Assembly (NCBI RefSeq): GCF_003429665.1
Contig: NZ_QUWK01000001.1
Location: forward strand, 62,001 to 126,000
Direction: 5' to 3'
Length of the DNA stretch: 64,000 nucleotides
Origin: Sphaerochaeta halotolerans
GTDB taxonomy: Bacteria; Spirochaetota; Spirochaetia; Sphaerochaetales; Sphaerochaetaceae
Under the pieces are notes generated by a model. It ran no database searches. It was not told the DNA's origin and saw only the letters and a program-made list of their open reading frames with translations. The translations under genes were made by a program, and so were the position numbers. Shown here piece by piece: positions 1 through 8,505 of this stretch (positions within the stretch are counted from its first letter, which is position 1; each line of letters starts with the position of its first letter).

Positions 1-167
1 AACAAGCAAGCCAGATGAGTTCCACAAACCCTGCACGCATCTACAGCTTCACCAAACAAGGAATGCTGGTTCCTGGCTACAAGGCAGATGTAGTGGTCTT
101 GGATGAAAATATGCAGATGAAAGGCCTGTTTGTCGATGGAAATCTGATTCGCGACCGCTTTGCCTGA
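1..167 (+). CDS. nagA: N-acetylglucosamine-6-phosphate deacetylase, C-terminal end (partial)
   Basis: Only the last 54 or so residues are in the window, read in the frame starting at base 3 and ending at a TGA at 165-167. The end has the pattern of amidohydrolases of the NagA type: an SSTNPAR helix, then GYKADVVVLDE, then a short strand ending FVDGNLI. NagA removes the acetyl group from GlcNAc-6-phosphate in the cytoplasm. It lies 24 bp before pepD on the same strand. Another amidohydrolase with the same C-terminal strand pattern is possible because the metal site is outside the window. Confidence 0.7.
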   Translation, partial: QASQMSSTNPARIYSFTKQGMLVPGYKADVVVLDENMQMKGLFVDGNLIRDRFA

Positions 168-191
168 AACAACAACAAGGAGTAAGAGACT

Positions 192-1637
192 ATGCAAGAT
201 GCAGTGAAGGGGTTGAAACCCCAAGCACTCTGGAATTATTTTTCTGAACTCTCCGACATTCCCCGTGAATCGGGAAATGAGGAAGGGATACGCCAATACC
301 TACTCGCTTTCGCAAAGCAACATGAGCTTGAAGCTATCGTCGATACTATAGGCAATGTGATTATACGAAAGAAAGCCTACCCAGGGTATGAAAAGAGGCC
401 TTCGGTCGCTTTGCAGGGACATATGGATATGGTCTGCGTCAAGGAATCCTGGAGCAAGCACGACTTTTCCAAGGATCCCATTGAGCTTGTGTGCGATGGA
501 GATTTCCTCAAGGCAAACGGTACCACCCTCGGTGGAGACAATGGAATTGCAATCGCCCTTGCACTCGATATCCTTGCAGACAAGGAAGCTAAACATGGCC
601 CCTTGGAAGCACTCTTCACCGTCAGTGAAGAGACAGGCCTTACTGGGGCGTTCCACGTCGAGCAGGATACGATACAGAGCAGACTCCTGATCAACTTGGA
701 TAGTGAAGAAGAAGGGGTTCTCTATATCGGCTGTGCTGGCGGCATTGAGGTTGCTGTAACACTTCCAGTGCAGTGGGAGCCGGTCCCTTCTTCCTCCAAG
801 GCATTCACCTTGACTGCCGACGGGATGCTGGGAGGGCACAGTGGAGGAGAGATCCATAAGCAGCGGGCAAATGCCATCAAGGTAGCGGCCCGTGCATTGA
901 GCCAGATTCCCTCCTTAATGGTATTCAAGGCTGAAGGAGGGACCAAGCGGAATGTTATTCCTTCTGTTTGTACCCTATCCTTTGCTGTTCCTTCCGGGGA
1001 GGTTGAGACACTGAAAGCTTTCGTCTCCCAAACCTGGCAGGTACTCAGTGATGAGTATGCACTCAATGACCCGGATGTACGCCTCACCTTGGAAGAGACA
1101 GAGCTTCCCTTGAAAGCGGTTAATAGCCGGATCAGCAAGCAGATCATTACTGCGCTCTATGCTGCGCCCCATGGGGTCGATGCCATGAGCCTCAGGATTC
1201 CCGGTATCGTGGAGACCTCCTCCAATCTGGCAATTCTTCGATTGGATGAAGAGGCTTTCCGTGTTACCAGCAGTCACCGGTCCTCAGTGCTCTCTGCACG
1301 AGACGATATTGCTCGTAGGTTTGCTTCTGTCTTTACGCTTGCCGGTGCCAAGACAGCCATGGAAGGAGCCTATCCTGCCTGGACACCAAACCCCGATTCA
1401 GCATTGACTGGATTCTGTGCAAAGGCATATGAGGAGTACACGGGAAAGAAGCCAGAAATTACAGCAATCCACGCCGGACTTGAATGCGGCATTATCAACA
1501 GCAAGATTCCAGGGATGGACTCTGTCTCCTTTGGTCCCAACATGTTTGATGTCCACTCCACCAAGGAGCGTCTCAGCATCTCCTCTGTTGAGCGCATCAG
1601 TGGATTCACCCGTCACCTACTCTCCATCATTGCATGA
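192..1637 (+). CDS. pepD: Aminoacyl-histidine dipeptidase (Xaa-His dipeptidase, M20)
   Basis: 481 residues, the usual size for PepD, a cytoplasmic zinc peptidase that cleaves dipeptides such as carnosine. Metal-site motifs in order: GHMDMV (His77, Asp79), GGDNG (Asp116), SEETG (Glu146-Glu147), a later LDSEEEG, GHSGG in the lid domain and HAGLECG near residue 450. The ATG is preceded by AAGGAG about 11 nt upstream. The next gene starts inside its stop (ATGA), so the two are probably translated together and handle small peptides or gamma-glutamyl compounds. Confidence 0.93.
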   Translation: MQDAVKGLKPQALWNYFSELSDIPRESGNEEGIRQYLLAFAKQHELEAIVDTIGNVIIRKKAYPGYEKRPSVALQGHMDMVCVKESWSKHDFSKDPIELVCDGDFLKANGTTLGGDNGIAIALALDILADKEAKHGPLEALFTVSEETGLTGAFHVEQDTIQSRLLINLDSEEEGVLYIGCAGGIEVAVTLPVQWEPVPSSSKAFTLTADGMLGGHSGGEIHKQRANAIKVAARALSQIPSLMVFKAEGGTKRNVIPSVCTLSFAVPSGEVETLKAFVSQTWQVLSDEYALNDPDVRLTLEETELPLKAVNSRISKQIITALYAAPHGVDAMSLRIPGIVETSSNLAILRLDEEAFRVTSSHRSSVLSARDDIARRFASVFTLAGAKTAMEGAYPAWTPNPDSALTGFCAKAYEEYTGKKPEITAIHAGLECGIINSKIPGMDSVSFGPNMFDVHSTKERLSISSVERISGFTRHLLSIIA

Positions 1638-2365
1638 GCAGGCCGATCATCGCGATAGGCGGAACCTATGGCCAGGCTCCGCCTACCTCTGCGTTTCCCA
1701 CCCTTCGGAGGATTTTCACCAATGAAGGATATGTTTCAAAACTAGAACAGAGTGGGGCTTCTGTCATCCTCATCCCCAATACAGAGACCAATATTGATAC
1801 CCTCATTTCCCTTTGTGATGGTCTTTTATTACCGGGTGGTCCGGACATTGAGCCATCATTGTATCATCAGGAGCGCCACCCCTCCTGTGGGAAAAGCGAT
1901 GTAGAGAGCGATACGTTCCAGATTGCTCTCTACCATGCTGCAAAGAAACTGGAAAAACCTATCATGGGTATCTGCCGAGGATGTCAGTTGATCAACGTAG
2001 CTGAGGGAGGAACACTCTTTCAGGACTATATGATGAGAGAGAACCATCTCATAGATCATCCAGACCTGGCACACTTTGACAAAGTAAGTCACTTGGTCAC
2101 AATCCAGGAAAACACACGTCTTGCATCCATACTGGGAAGTGGGGAAGTCGGGGTAAACAGCCTTCATCACCAATGCATTGACGTACTTGCTCCTGATTTT
2201 CAGTGTATGGCAAGAAGCAACGACGGGTGCATTGAAGCCATTGAGTGCACCACAGGACACTGGGTGCTCGCAGTTCAGTGGCATCCGGAAAGTATGGATG
2301 AAGGGATGCTCCCGCTTTTTAAAGCATTTATCGAGGAAGCAAGGAAAAGGCTGTCTCCCGTGTAG
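1634..2365 (+). CDS. Gamma-glutamyl-gamma-aminobutyrate hydrolase family (peptidase C26)
   Basis: 243 residues of the class I glutamine-amidotransferase fold. The nucleophile elbow GICRGCQ holds the catalytic Cys, and VQWHPE near the C-terminus supplies the His and Glu of the triad. GGPDIEP and GGTLFQD are typical of the PuuD/C26 branch, which hydrolyses gamma-glutamyl amides such as gamma-glutamyl-GABA. Its ATG overlaps the pepD stop by 4 nt, so it is probably coupled to that dipeptidase. The exact substrate cannot be read from the sequence. Confidence 0.88.
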   Translation: MSRPIIAIGGTYGQAPPTSAFPTLRRIFTNEGYVSKLEQSGASVILIPNTETNIDTLISLCDGLLLPGGPDIEPSLYHQERHPSCGKSDVESDTFQIALYHAAKKLEKPIMGICRGCQLINVAEGGTLFQDYMMRENHLIDHPDLAHFDKVSHLVTIQENTRLASILGSGEVGVNSLHHQCIDVLAPDFQCMARSNDGCIEAIECTTGHWVLAVQWHPESMDEGMLPLFKAFIEEARKRLSPV

Positions 2366-2374
2366 GAAACAGCC
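2344..2374 (-). terminator. Intrinsic terminator after the flavodiiron gene
   Basis: On the minus strand GGCTGT (2369-2374) pairs with ACAGCC (2349-2354), with inner TCC/GGA pairs, followed by TTTTCC. The hairpin overlaps the 3' end of the convergent C26 gene. Its sequence closely resembles the gyrA terminator at 12197-12224. Confidence 0.65.
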
Positions 2375-2400
2375 CCCCTTGGTCTTTGTACTTAGTACTA

Positions 2401-3609
2401 TCAGCCATTGATGTCCTTGGCCAAGGCTTTTGCCAAGTCATAGGCTTTCTGTTTGTCCTCCTCACTGGGAGATCCTTGGTATTCAACAACACCTCTGTAG
2501 TCCAACTTCATAGCAGTTACGAACTCATCAAACTGCTTCTCTGCACCACCAGACCATCCAAATGATCCAAAGCGGAGCGTTTTCCTTCCTTGTACATGGC
2601 TCCGCTCAAGTATATCCAAAACATGGTACATCGGGGGAAACATCTTGTATTCGTAGGTAGGCATACCGATGACCAAGCCCTCACTTCTCCACACCTTCTC
2701 CAAAACAAAGGACTCATGGGTTTGGGGAACCCTAAGGACATGGACAGGAATTCCCTCACTCTTCAGGCCATCAACAATCGAGGAGAGCAATGCCTGGGTG
2801 TTTCCGTACATGCTCGACCAGACCACGGTTACCTCCTTTTCCCTGGGGCCTTGCATGTAGGAGGCAAGGGTCCTGTACCGCTCGATAATCTTCTCAGGCT
2901 CAGACCGCCAGACTACTCCATGGCTCGGAGCTACCATCTTGATGGAAAGCCCATCAAGCTTGGCGATTCCCTTGATCACGAAGGGCGAGAAGGAAGAGAC
3001 AATGTTTGCATAGTATCGCTCTGTTTCACTTGCAAGCTTCTCCTTCTCTTCAGCGCTCAACTCATCATCAAAGCAATACTCATAGCGACCGAATGAACCA
3101 AAGGCATCACAGCTGAAGAGGATTTCATCCTCCTCCAGGAAGGTCATCATGGTCTCTGGCCAGTGAATGTTCGGTGTCATGAAAAATTTTAGGGTCTTGC
3201 CGCCAAGATCCAAGGTTTCCCCATCACTGACGGCCCTGACATTCTTCTCAATCTTATAAAAATGCTTTATCAGGGGAACAGCTTTTGCACTACAGAGAAT
3301 TTCGACATTAGGGTAGTGATTGACGATTTCTACCATTGCTCCGGTGTGATCTGGTTCCATATGGTTGATGATGATATAGTCCAGATCCCCCTCTCCCAGG
3401 GAAAGACTCTCCAGCTGATCACCAACAGCTTCCAGTGCACCATCCCAATCCTTGACCAGGTCGACCAACACACGTTTCTCGCTGCCTTCCACAACATAGG
3501 AGTTGAGCATCACTCCGTCGGGGATAGGCCATATTCCTTCAAATAGGTTCCGACTGCCAATCTTCGCGGCTACTCGGTAAACACCATCTGCAAGCACATC
3601 AGGTTTCAT
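2401..3609 (-). CDS. fprA: Flavodiiron protein (A-type flavoprotein, O2/NO reductase)
   Basis: 402 residues. The N-terminal metallo-beta-lactamase-like domain has the di-iron ligands HMEPDH (His83, Glu85, Asp87, His88), NIHWPET, SCDAFGSFG and PSHGVVW. The C-terminal flavodoxin domain begins near residue 255 with VVWSSMYGNTQ, the FMN phosphate loop. Family members reduce O2 or NO to harmless products in the cytoplasm of anaerobes. No rubredoxin is fused, so a separate electron donor is expected. The ATG has GAGGAG about 10 nt upstream, and the promoter lies in the end of the preceding gene. Confidence 0.94.
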   Translation of the reverse strand: MKPDVLADGVYRVAAKIGSRNLFEGIWPIPDGVMLNSYVVEGSEKRVLVDLVKDWDGALEAVGDQLESLSLGEGDLDYIIINHMEPDHTGAMVEIVNHYPNVEILCSAKAVPLIKHFYKIEKNVRAVSDGETLDLGGKTLKFFMTPNIHWPETMMTFLEEDEILFSCDAFGSFGRYEYCFDDELSAEEKEKLASETERYYANIVSSFSPFVIKGIAKLDGLSIKMVAPSHGVVWRSEPEKIIERYRTLASYMQGPREKEVTVVWSSMYGNTQALLSSIVDGLKSEGIPVHVLRVPQTHESFVLEKVWRSEGLVIGMPTYEYKMFPPMYHVLDILERSHVQGRKTLRFGSFGWSGGAEKQFDEFVTAMKLDYRGVVEYQGSPSEEDKQKAYDLAKALAKDING

Positions 3610-3643
3610 AGTATCGTATCTCCTCTTCTTACAAAGATACGCA

Positions 3644-3672
3644 ATTATACCAGATTTTTAAATCAAAGTCAG
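3644..3672 (-). promoter_or_regulatory. Sigma70-type promoter of the flavodiiron gene
   Basis: On the minus strand CTGACT (3667-3672), a 17-nt spacer, then TATAAT (3644-3649) with an extended TGG just before the -10. The -35 overlaps the stop codon of the upstream metallopeptidase gene, so this promoter is embedded in coding sequence. Confidence 0.7.
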
Positions 3673-4361
3673 AGCTGGGTCTCCTGCTGCAAGGAAAAAA
3701 TGGACCGTTGGACCTGTTTATAGTCACTCATGTAATGAAATAACAGGGAATGGAACTCTTTTGAGTGATTGAAATGCACCAGATGTGCCATTTCATGAAG
3801 AACCAGATACGAGAGTTGTGTATCATTCAAGGCTTGGCATCGTAAGGAAAAACTCAACCTGCCTTTTGCTGAACAACTGCCCCATCGAATTTTTGAGTCG
3901 CGTACAGAAAAGGGAGGCGGCGGGACCTGCAGGTGCTCTGCCCAATAAGAAATCAAGGGAGCAAGCCTCTTGCATGCTTCTTCCCGATAGAGTTCCTTGA
4001 TCAGGTGGCAGACACTCAGTGGGGCTACGACCTGGCCAGGGTAGGTCACGACAAGAAATGGACCCTGTAGACGGATTCCATGGTGTATACCCCTCTCCAA
4101 GCGAAGGGTATAGGGCGTACCATCGTACAAGAAGGTGTCCCCACTCTCATAGGTATGCATTGCCTGTTGTTGTTTTACAATAGTATGGAGCAGTTTCTCT
4201 TTATTGCTGATAATTACCCGCTCTACCGCAGCTTTTGATATTCCGTAGGGAGCGCTTACCTTCACCTTCCCGTCTGCCTTTACCCGAACTGTTATATGCC
4301 GACTCCCTCTCCTGTAGAGGAGGGTGTAGTATATGTTTTCTACTTTACCGTCTGTTTTCAT
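3669..4361 (-). CDS. YgjP-like metal-dependent hydrolase (DUF45/M48-like)
   Basis: About 230 residues. The zinc site is clear near the C-terminus: HEMAH (an HExxH motif) followed by a third ligand in NHSKEFH. RWGSCS upstream is also a hallmark of the YgjP/SprT-like group. The N-terminal part is the beta-rich region common in DUF45 proteins. I chose the ATG at 4361, which has GGGAG 13 nt upstream, over an upstream TTG at 4385 that lacks a ribosome site. The physiological substrate is unknown for the family. Confidence 0.85.
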   Translation of the reverse strand: MKTDGKVENIYYTLLYRRGSRHITVRVKADGKVKVSAPYGISKAAVERVIISNKEKLLHTIVKQQQAMHTYESGDTFLYDGTPYTLRLERGIHHGIRLQGPFLVVTYPGQVVAPLSVCHLIKELYREEACKRLAPLISYWAEHLQVPPPPFSVRDSKIRWGSCSAKGRLSFSLRCQALNDTQLSYLVLHEMAHLVHFNHSKEFHSLLFHYMSDYKQVQRSIFSLQQETQL

Positions 4362-4372
4362 TCTGCTACAGT
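4344..4372 (+). promoter_or_regulatory. Promoter of the 4380 gene, leaderless layout
   Basis: TTTACC (4344-4349), 17-nt spacer, TACAGT (4367-4372), then only 7 nt to the ATG at 4380. No Shine-Dalgarno sequence is present. It lies inside the start region of the divergent metallopeptidase gene. Confidence 0.5.
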
Positions 4373-4379
4373 ATCTCCC

Positions 4380-4808
4380 ATGCAACAGAGCAAGTCCATG
4401 ATTTTACACCTTAACCAGGCAATTCCCTACCAAACAGCTCCATTCTCTGCTTCTAATGCAGAGGATGCGTATCAAAAGATGCTCACCCATCTCGAAGCAC
4501 AACCGGTGGGCAGTGAAGGGTGTCTTGCCCTCTCTTCCACTCTTGCCTTACTCTTTGCCGGGGTACAGGGCAGCCCTGATGAGGCAACGCGAAAAGCTGT
4601 CGAGCAAGGGCTTCCCATTCCCAAGGTGGATGCCCCTTTCTATCTGGAGGAAGGAAGCTATGATTTCCAACAACTTGCTCCCCCTTCGTCCATCGCCTCT
4701 CTCTCTTCATCTATACCCAATCTCTTTGATGGACCACCTGTAATCTATCTAAGACTTCTGAAGGAAAATCCTCTTGCTATCATCGCTCAGATCTGGACAC
4801 ACCGTTAG
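4380..4808 (+). CDS. Hypothetical protein
   Basis: 142 residues, not recognised. Soluble, without a signal peptide or membrane segment, with a Ser/Pro-rich central part and a hydrophobic C-terminal helix (IYLRLLKENPLAIIAQIW). A start at ATG 4380 fits the promoter 7 nt upstream; ATG 4398 is a possible alternative. It is divergent from the YgjP-like gene and its stop overlaps the end of convergent lysO by 4 nt. Codon use resembles the neighbours, so I regard it as a real gene. Confidence 0.6.
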   Translation: MQQSKSMILHLNQAIPYQTAPFSASNAEDAYQKMLTHLEAQPVGSEGCLALSSTLALLFAGVQGSPDEATRKAVEQGLPIPKVDAPFYLEEGSYDFQQLAPPSSIASLSSSIPNLFDGPPVIYLRLLKENPLAIIAQIWTHR

Positions 4809-5749
4809 AAGAAGAGTGGAATGAGAAGTGGTGCAACCAAACTCATGATCACACCGTGGTAGATTGATCCCACCATGGTCCGCATCCCAAAGTGTGAAGA
4901 GAGCAGGACCAAGGTGACATCCATGCTGGTTGCCCCTGCCGTACAGACCGCTGGGTAGTAATACCGCTTTCCTAACCTTCCAAACAGGGGAATGAGGAAA
5001 AATGAGACGCTCTCCCTCATGAGATTGGACAAGAACGAAATGGAACCAAGGACAGGATACCCCAAATCAGTGATGAGGATACCTGAAAGCGAGTACCACC
5101 CAAAGCCACTCAGCATTCCTATGACTTGAGAGAGTGTATAAGGAGTGAACAGGAATACTCCGAGTGCCCCAACATAGGTACCGAGTATGGTGTAGAGTGG
5201 GAGAAAGAATATGCTCTTGTCAGCAAACACCCCTTTGAAACGAATCTTTCGGTGGACCATGCCCATACCGACGAAGAACAACAGTACATAGAGCAGGTAG
5301 GTAACCAGAGAGCTCTCAAACCAGGAAAAGGCATCCGTACCCAACCGCAAGAGCAACCCCAAGATCACGATTGAGACCAAGATCAAGGGTTCCTTGATGA
5401 TGTCATACAGCCTCCTGATGAAACTTTGCTCCTTTCTTTTTGCTATGGCAATATGTTCAGACCGAAGGGACGGTGTCAAGATGAAGGAAAAGAGCAAAGA
5501 AACAAGAATAGTACCAGCTACAGCGAAAAACGTAATAAGCAGAGCTGTAATTCCAATGGTCCTGAACTGGGAGGTAATTCCATCGATGCCCCCAGTGTTT
5601 ACCCCCATGAAAAAAAGAAGAAGCCATACCAAGCACGTTTGCGCATAAGCAGAGACACGGGTGAACCGTTCCTTGCCCAAAAGCTGTGCGGAACCCATTC
5701 CAAGAACCAAAGCAAGGGCGAGTTTCGCCAGATACCAAAGTGTTTCCAT
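4805..5749 (-). CDS. lysO: Lysine exporter LysO family protein
   Basis: 314 residues with about eight hydrophobic segments. Recognisable LysO (DUF340) features are FFMGVNTG in the first half and, in the second, GFGWYSLSG, SNLMRESVSFF and AGATSMDVTLVL. The family member YbjE in E. coli exports lysine across the inner membrane. In many bacteria LysO is split in two; here it is one chain. It stands alone, divergent from traB. No clear ribosome site precedes the ATG. Confidence 0.88.
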   Translation of the reverse strand: METLWYLAKLALALVLGMGSAQLLGKERFTRVSAYAQTCLVWLLLFFMGVNTGGIDGITSQFRTIGITALLITFFAVAGTILVSLLFSFILTPSLRSEHIAIAKRKEQSFIRRLYDIIKEPLILVSIVILGLLLRLGTDAFSWFESSLVTYLLYVLLFFVGMGMVHRKIRFKGVFADKSIFFLPLYTILGTYVGALGVFLFTPYTLSQVIGMLSGFGWYSLSGILITDLGYPVLGSISFLSNLMRESVSFFLIPLFGRLGKRYYYPAVCTAGATSMDVTLVLLSSHFGMRTMVGSIYHGVIMSLVAPLLIPLFF

Positions 5750-5792
5750 GTGGACAAACAGTATATCAATCGCACATGCCTGTCAAATTCCC

Positions 5793-5821
5793 TTGTTTCT
5801 CTGCCCTTCCTTCAGTATAGT
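5793..5821 (+). promoter_or_regulatory. Promoter of the TraB gene, leaderless layout
   Basis: TTGTTT (5793-5798), 17-nt spacer, TATAGT (5816-5821), 7 nt, then ATG at 5829. There is no Shine-Dalgarno sequence before the ATG. On the other strand TTGACA and TATACT sit upstream of lysO with a 15-nt spacer. Confidence 0.6.
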
Positions 5822-5828
5822 TGACTGC

Positions 5829-7025
5829 ATGACTGATGAAAAAATGAGTGATACCTTCCACCGACTCACACTCAACGATGGAAAGGAAATCCTCCTTGTG
5901 GGGACCGCCCATGTCTCCAAAGAGAGTGTTGATGAAGTAGCTCAGATCATTGAAAGTGAGCAACCTGACCATATCTGCCTTGAGCTTGATGATGGCCGGA
6001 TGAAGAACCGGCAAGATCAAGATGCTTGGTCAAAGATGGATATCAAGAAAGTCCTTAGGGAAAACAAGGGCTTTCTCTTATTGGCAAATATGGCCCTCTC
6101 ATCCTTCCAGAAGCGAATGGGAGACCAATCGGGAAGCGCACCTGGGGAAGAAATTCTTGGCGCAGCCAGGCTGGCCAAGGAGAAAAATATTCCCTATTCA
6201 CTCTGTGACAGGGAAATCCAGGTCACGTTCAGCAGGGCATGGAGAAAGTCAAATCTTTGGAACAAGGCAAAACTCATTGCCACCATCATCAGTGCTGCGT
6301 TCAGTAAAGAAAAGATTTCTGAAGAAGAACTGGAGTCCTTGAAAAAAGCCGATGTCATGCAAGGCATGATGGACGAGATGGCCAAGGAACTCCCCTCAGT
6401 CAAGGAAGTGCTCATTGATGAGCGTGACCGATATCTGGCAACCAGCATCTTTCTCTCCCCTGGAGAAAAAAAGCTTGCCGTTATTGGGGCAGGTCACCAA
6501 ACGGGGATCATCAAGACAATCAAGGCAATTGAAGAAGGAAGCATTGGTACAGACCTCTCAGATATCAGTACCGCTCCAAAGGGGGGCAAGTCCGGCAAGA
6601 TAATTTCCTGGGGCTTTCCCATCCTCATTGTAGGATTCCTCTTGTACGGGTTCTTCAACCTCGGCCAGAGCGAAGGAATCAAAATGTTTGGCTACTGGTT
6701 GGCAGTGAATATGAGCTTCACCGCCATTGGGGCAATTCTCGCTCTTGCCCATCCGCTCAATATATTGGTGAGTATTTTGGCAGCCCCCCTAACAAGCCTT
6801 CATCCAGGGATTGGAGTGGGAATGGTGAGTGGATTGATGGAAGCTACGCTCAGAAAACCAAAGGTCCGGGACTTTGAACAACTGGGAGATGATGCAACCT
6901 CCTTCAAGGGGTGGTATCGCAACCGAGTATTACACACCCTTCTTGTGTTCCTCTACACAAGCCTAGGGACATCCATTGGGAATGTGGTCATTTTCCCCAT
7001 TCTCTTGAGTATGCTTGGTTCATAA
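5829..7025 (+). CDS. TraB/PrgY family protein
   Basis: 398 residues. The N-terminal TraB/GumN domain begins LLVGTAHVSKES and contains LELDDGR and RDRYLA; its end has VIGAGHQTGI. Several membrane segments follow from about residue 255 (ISWGFPILIVGFLLYGFF onward). PrgY relatives act against peptide pheromones and the fold resembles Tiki proteases, but the role of chromosomal bacterial copies is not settled. The start at 5829 is set by the promoter spacing and by the conserved N-terminus; the frame is open farther upstream. Confidence 0.85.
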   Translation: MTDEKMSDTFHRLTLNDGKEILLVGTAHVSKESVDEVAQIIESEQPDHICLELDDGRMKNRQDQDAWSKMDIKKVLRENKGFLLLANMALSSFQKRMGDQSGSAPGEEILGAARLAKEKNIPYSLCDREIQVTFSRAWRKSNLWNKAKLIATIISAAFSKEKISEEELESLKKADVMQGMMDEMAKELPSVKEVLIDERDRYLATSIFLSPGEKKLAVIGAGHQTGIIKTIKAIEEGSIGTDLSDISTAPKGGKSGKIISWGFPILIVGFLLYGFFNLGQSEGIKMFGYWLAVNMSFTAIGAILALAHPLNILVSILAAPLTSLHPGIGVGMVSGLMEATLRKPKVRDFEQLGDDATSFKGWYRNRVLHTLLVFLYTSLGTSIGNVVIFPILLSMLGS

Positions 7026-7051
7026 GGAAAACTAACAAACATATTGAAAGA

Positions 7052-7080
7052 GGTCGTGTCATCAGATACGGCCTTTTCTG
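7052..7080 (+). terminator. Intrinsic terminator after TraB
   Basis: GGTCGTGTC (7052-7060) pairs over nine positions, with G-T wobbles, with GATACGGCC (7065-7073) around an ATCA loop and is followed by TTTT. Confidence 0.8.
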
Positions 7081-7127
7081 TGGTGTGTTATTGTTTTACT
7101 TATTTGTTAGGATTGCTAACTTTATCA

Positions 7128-8480
7128 TCATTTCAACGAATTCACGAGTTCCAGCGCTTCTTTCACCGTAGAACACACATGTTGCACAAGCGGAGAACGG
7201 GTACCTACTTTGGGGACCATTGAACGCTTGAAACCCAGCTCCTTGGCAGCTTTCTCCCTCTTGTCCGGAAAGCCAACACTCCTCACTTCTCCAGCAAGAC
7301 TAAGCTCTCCAAAGCTGATGAGAGCCTTGGGAAGGCTCTTGTTGGTAAGGGCAGACCAAAGGGCAAGGGCCAAGGGTAATTCAATGGATACTTCATTGAG
7401 TTTCATGCCACCTGCTACATTGACATAGATATCCTGATCACTGAGATGCAATCCTGCATGTCGCTCCAAAATGGCTGCAACCCTGGTCACACGAGCAGTA
7501 TCGATTCGGTCTGAATAGATACGGGTAAAACCATTTTTTGCACTAGTTGTAAGTGCCTGGATTTCAACAAGAAAGGTTCGAGATCCCTCGATAACCGGGG
7601 TATAGGATATTCCAGGAGGAATGTCCTTTGTGAGCCTATCGGTTATAAAGAAAGAAGACGGGTTGGCTACTGGGCTAAGCCCCTTCTCATGCATGCTGAA
7701 AATACCAATTTCATCGACTGAGCCAAATCGATTTTTTGCTGCACGAATTAATTGAACACCACTGGAAATCTGCTCAAAGTAGATGACGGTATCCACCAGA
7801 TGCTCAATGACCTTCGGCCCTGCCAAGACCCCTTCCTTCGTCACATGACCGATGAGAAACAGAGAAATTCCCAATTGCTTGCAAAGCCCTACCAAGGTGG
7901 TTGAACAAGATCGTATCTGGTTCACGGACCCAGCAGGGGAAGGGATATCCTCACTGGTGAGCGTCTGTAGTGAATCAACTACCACCACATCCGGTTTCTC
8001 ATCACTCAAGAGACTTACAACCACCTCCACCCTGGTATCACAGAAGATGGATATGGAAGCGAGGTTAAGTTCCAGTCTTTGGGCACGTAACTTCACTTGG
8101 CTGGGAGATTCCTCTCCCGAGATGTAGAGTACTTTCCGACCCGTTGAGCACTTCTCAAGTACTTGGAGCATCAAGGTGGACTTGCCGATACCCGGCTCTC
8201 CGCCAAGGAGGATGGAGGAGCCTCGCATGACCCCTCCTCCGAGTACCCGGTCAAGTTCACTGATACCTGTTTCATAGCGGAACAACGGATCAACTTCAAC
8301 CTCATCCAAGCTCACCGGCTTGGTGGCCGTACTGATCACAGCACGTTTTCCATCGGAGGCTTTTCTCACCGCTTCCTCTTCAAAGGTGTTCCAACTTCCG
8401 CAGTCCGGACAGCGTCCCAACCATTTCGTCTCTACCCTGCCACACTGGCTACAGACGTAATGAACAGCCTTATCTTTCAC
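7128..8480 (-). CDS. radA: DNA repair protein RadA
   Basis: 450 residues, full length. A C4 zinc finger (Cys10, Cys13, Cys24, Cys27) is followed by a RecA-like ATPase with Walker A GGEPGIGKST (Lys100), Walker B VVVDSLQ and the RadA-specific KNRFGS motif. A Lon-like domain forms the C-terminal third (GGMKLNE, FGELSLAGEVR). RadA helps process recombination intermediates. The start is GTG at 8478-8480, with AAGGAG 6 nt before it. The isomerase gene lies 25 bp upstream on the same strand, so they may share a transcript. Confidence 0.96.
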   Translation of the reverse strand: MKDKAVHYVCSQCGRVETKWLGRCPDCGSWNTFEEEAVRKASDGKRAVISTATKPVSLDEVEVDPLFRYETGISELDRVLGGGVMRGSSILLGGEPGIGKSTLMLQVLEKCSTGRKVLYISGEESPSQVKLRAQRLELNLASISIFCDTRVEVVVSLLSDEKPDVVVVDSLQTLTSEDIPSPAGSVNQIRSCSTTLVGLCKQLGISLFLIGHVTKEGVLAGPKVIEHLVDTVIYFEQISSGVQLIRAAKNRFGSVDEIGIFSMHEKGLSPVANPSSFFITDRLTKDIPPGISYTPVIEGSRTFLVEIQALTTSAKNGFTRIYSDRIDTARVTRVAAILERHAGLHLSDQDIYVNVAGGMKLNEVSIELPLALALWSALTNKSLPKALISFGELSLAGEVRSVGFPDKREKAAKELGFKRSMVPKVGTRSPLVQHVCSTVKEALELVNSLK

Positions 8481-8505
8481 AAGTATCTCCTTATTATGTT
8501 TATAC